A stretch of DNA of 8,024 nucleotides from WS-9 sp041486815 (GTDB lineage: Bacteria > Eisenbacteria > RBG-16-71-46 > SZUA-252): assembly GCA_041486815.1 (NCBI GenBank), contig JBGPMG010000120.1, forward strand, positions 1-8,024. Reading direction: 5' to 3'. Of this stretch, positions 6,148 to 8,024 are shown in pieces (positions within the stretch are counted from its first letter, which is position 1; every line of letters starts with the position of its first letter). The notes under the pieces were generated by a model. The model was given only the letters and a program-made list of their open reading frames with translations. It had not been told where the DNA came from and made no database searches. Both the position numbers and the translations under genes were made by a program.

Positions 6148-7536
6148 TTGAATCATCGTCATACCATACTGCTCTTGGTGCTGATCGGCCTGGCGGCGCT
6201 AACGACGCCGGCCGGGGCGGTTGTATTCGGCCCCGACATGCCCGGTTGGTCCCCGTCTCCCGCTCCGGTCCAAACCGAGAACGAGAAGCAGGTCGACCGT
6301 GATCCGCTCAGCCCGATTCGGGAGAAGCTCTCCCGTGCCGAAGATCTTGCCCGGGCCGGAAACCAAACGGACGCTTCGGCGCTCCTCGAAGACGCGCTCA
6401 AAGAGCTGAACGACCTGCCTCCCTCGAGGCCCGGCGTGGCCTCGCTCCGTGAGCGTCTCGAGGATGTGCGCGACCGCACGAATCGTTCGGCCGACGAGGA
6501 GGCGGACGTCGCCGATGGGAGCCCGAGTCGCCCCGCGGTTCTGAAGCCGGTTGAGCCGGAGCGGAACGAGCGCGTGGACGTCTGGCTCGCTTATTACACC
6601 GGGAAGGGCCGCGAGCGGTTTCAGCTCTGGATCACTCGGTCGGCGTCGTACATGGATCTGCTGACGAAGAACCTTCGCGCCGAGGGCGTACCCGAGGAGC
6701 TCGCCAATCTCGTGTTCGTGGAGAGCGGCTTCAACATGCACGCGAAATCGGTGGCTCGCGCGGTCGGCCCGTGGCAGTTCATCCGCGGGACGGCGCGGCT
6801 CTTTGGGCTGGAGATGACCCCCTACAAGGACGAGCGCCGCGACCCTGAGTTGGCGACCCGCGCGGCGGCGCGGTACTTGCGCCGCCTCTACGAGATGTTC
6901 GACGGCTCCTGGCCGCTCGCGCTCGCGGCTTACAACTCCGGCGAAGGGACCGTCCAGCGGGCAATCCGTCGCCAGCGTACGACCGATTTCTGGTCGCTCC
7001 GTCTTCCGCGGGAAACCAAGGACTACGTTCCGAAATTCATGGCCGCGATGGAGATCGCTTCCGATCCCGAGCGGTACGGCTTCGAGATCCCCGAGAACTC
7101 ACCGCTTCGATACGACGAGGTGGTCGTGGGCGGGCCGGTCGATCTGCGGGAAATCGCGCGCGTCGGCGGCGTCGAAGTGGCCGAGCTGGAGCGGCTGAAC
7201 CCGGTCCTCGTTCGACACCGGACGCCCGGGGACGCGGATGGGACCAGCCTCAAGGTGCCGCACGGGATGGGCGAGCAGGTCCAGCTGGCGCTCGAGACGA
7301 CGTACGATCCGAAACCGCTCTCGCGGAGCGAGCTCAGGACCGCGGCGCGCGAGCATCGCGCGGACATGCGCCGGCCGATTCGCCGAAGCCGTTCCGGGAC
7401 GCACATCGTCCGCCGCGGGGAGACCCTTTCGTCGATCGGCCACCGATACGGCACCAGCACGACGCGTCTGGCCCGCCTGAACGGCCTCACGGACACCAGT
7501 CAGATCCGCACCGGCCAGAGACTCCGGGTCCGGTAG
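6148..7536 (+). CDS. mltD: MltD-type membrane-exported lytic murein transglycosylase with C-terminal LysM
   Basis: The product (462 residues from a TTG start) cleaves the MurNAc-GlcNAc bond of peptidoglycan, forming 1,6-anhydro ends, in the periplasm. Seen: a signal peptide (1-24, hydrophobic TILLLVLIGLAALT, cleavage after PAGA, no lipobox Cys); a charged helical segment (about 50-118) that may be TPR-like or coiled; the SLT catalytic domain (about 160-300) with catalytic Glu192 in FVESGFN, AVGPWQFI, AARYLRRLYE, ALAAYNSGEGTV and PRETKDYVPKF; a degenerate LysM-like unit (about 325-372); and a clear LysM (418-462; THIVRRGETLSSIGHRYG) for glycan binding. This is the MltD layout and close to E. 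coli MltD in length, but without a lipoprotein anchor, so it may be soluble or held by LysM. It is divergent from the PEGA gene, preceded by a putative sigma-54 promoter and structured leader, and convergent with glgC. Confidence 0.93.
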   Translation: MNHRHTILLLVLIGLAALTTPAGAVVFGPDMPGWSPSPAPVQTENEKQVDRDPLSPIREKLSRAEDLARAGNQTDASALLEDALKELNDLPPSRPGVASLRERLEDVRDRTNRSADEEADVADGSPSRPAVLKPVEPERNERVDVWLAYYTGKGRERFQLWITRSASYMDLLTKNLRAEGVPEELANLVFVESGFNMHAKSVARAVGPWQFIRGTARLFGLEMTPYKDERRDPELATRAAARYLRRLYEMFDGSWPLALAAYNSGEGTVQRAIRRQRTTDFWSLRLPRETKDYVPKFMAAMEIASDPERYGFEIPENSPLRYDEVVVGGPVDLREIARVGGVEVAELERLNPVLVRHRTPGDADGTSLKVPHGMGEQVQLALETTYDPKPLSRSELRTAAREHRADMRRPIRRSRSGTHIVRRGETLSSIGHRYGTSTTRLARLNGLTDTSQIRTGQRLRVR

Positions 7537-7545
7537 CCCGCTCCG

Positions 7546-8024
7546 CTAACGCGTTGCCGGGCCCGCGTGCGCCGGCGCCGTCCCGCCTCCCCGCTCGAGC
7601 ACGTCCCCACTCGCCACGCCGTCCGGTGGGAAATCGTCCTCGACGAGGTCCGGCGCGATCCGGGCGTTCCTCCCGATCACCGCGCCCTCGGGAACCCGCG
7701 TCTCCTTGCCTAGGATCGTGATCCCCGAGCTTAGGTGCTCGGGACACGATCGGTTTGGGATCATCGGTCCAGTCCCCACGACCGCGCTTCGGCCCACGTG
7801 GACGCGCTTGTCGCAGATGACGCGATCGAGGACCGCGCCGGGTCCGATCCAAGAATCCCCCATGAGGATCGAATCGCGGACCACAGCCCCCTCTTCCACG
7901 ACCGTTCCGGGAAAGAGGACGGACCGCTCCACCGCGCCGTTCACGATGGTCCCGTGCGTGACGATGGCCGAGCGGATGCGCGCTCTCGGGCCGATTCGAG
8001 CCGGTGGATTTTCGGTGCTCGGCG
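7546..8024 (-). CDS. glgC: Glucose-1-phosphate adenylyltransferase-like protein, C-terminal beta-helix part, cut by window edge
   Basis: Seen: 158 codons enter from the right edge and end at TAG (7548-7546). The sequence starts PSTENPPARIGPRARIRSAI and continues as left-handed beta-helix hexapeptide repeats: THGTIVNGAVERSVLFPG, VVEEGAVVRDSILMGD, WIGPGAVLDRVICDKRVHVG, then LSSGITILGKETRVPEGAVIG. The series V-x-G-x-V-x-x-SVL, VV-x-DS-x-LM and VLDRVI-x-DK is characteristic of the C-terminal domain of ADP-glucose pyrophosphorylase, which makes ADP-glucose from ATP and glucose-1-phosphate for glycogen. The nucleotidyltransferase domain lies outside the window, so a related sugar-phosphate nucleotidyltransferase cannot be excluded. 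The last 25 or so residues (GGGTAPAHAGPATR) look like an unstructured tail. Its stop lies 9 bp from the transglycosylase stop, in convergent orientation. Confidence 0.82.
   Translation of the reverse strand, partial: PSTENPPARIGPRARIRSAIVTHGTIVNGAVERSVLFPGTVVEEGAVVRDSILMGDSWIGPGAVLDRVICDKRVHVGRSAVVGTGPMIPNRSCPEHLSSGITILGKETRVPEGAVIGRNARIAPDLVEDDFPPDGVASGDVLERGGGTAPAHAGPATR

Noticed and set aside
7549..7568. Hairpin ACGCG/CGCGT as an intrinsic terminator
   Set aside because: Only five base pairs, no T run on either strand, and located inside the glgC coding end.

Overview
The window is high-GC bacterial DNA carrying four genes on the minus strand, then one plus-strand gene, then the end of another minus-strand gene. 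A LysM murein transglycosylase with a signal peptide and a GlgC-type glycogen enzyme suggest an envelope with periplasmic peptidoglycan, so probably a Gram-negative-type bacterium. The gene mix and the GC-rich, Arg/Ala/Gly-rich proteins would fit an uncultured lineage such as Candidatus Eisenbacteria or a relative. That placement is a low-confidence guess, because no rRNA or marker tree can be read here.

The left block reads right to left as a likely operon: a large membrane protein (degenerate PP2C-like domain, one membrane segment, three PEGA-type repeats, C-terminal Ig-like end; 5852-3537), then comEC (3479-960), purN (928-344) and purC (347 to beyond base 1). Gaps are 57 bp, 31 bp and a 4-base ATGA overlap. 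A near-consensus sigma-70 promoter (TTGACA, 17 bp, TATTCT) sits so close to the first gene that its predicted start site falls on the start codon, implying a leaderless mRNA. The last two genes are consecutive-pathway enzymes of de novo purine synthesis. Their link to a DNA-uptake channel and an envelope-spanning PEGA protein looks positional, not functional.

The divergent intergenic region (5853-6147) is relatively AT-rich on its left side. It holds the sigma-70 promoter on the minus strand and a well-spaced sigma-54 (-24/-12) promoter on the plus strand. A leader of about 210 nt follows, with GC-rich hairpins that can form mutually exclusive pairings, one of which could mask the ribosome binding site.

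That leader precedes an MltD-type lytic transglycosylase (6148-7536), which starts at a TTG codon supported by a good Shine-Dalgarno sequence and a signal peptide. It converges, with only 9 bp between stop codons, on the C-terminal beta-helix of a GlgC-like ADP-glucose pyrophosphorylase (7546 to beyond 8024). No tRNA, rRNA, CRISPR array, insertion sequence or phage gene was seen. The most novel points are the pseudophosphatase-PEGA fusion and the sigma-54 plus structured-leader control of the transglycosylase.
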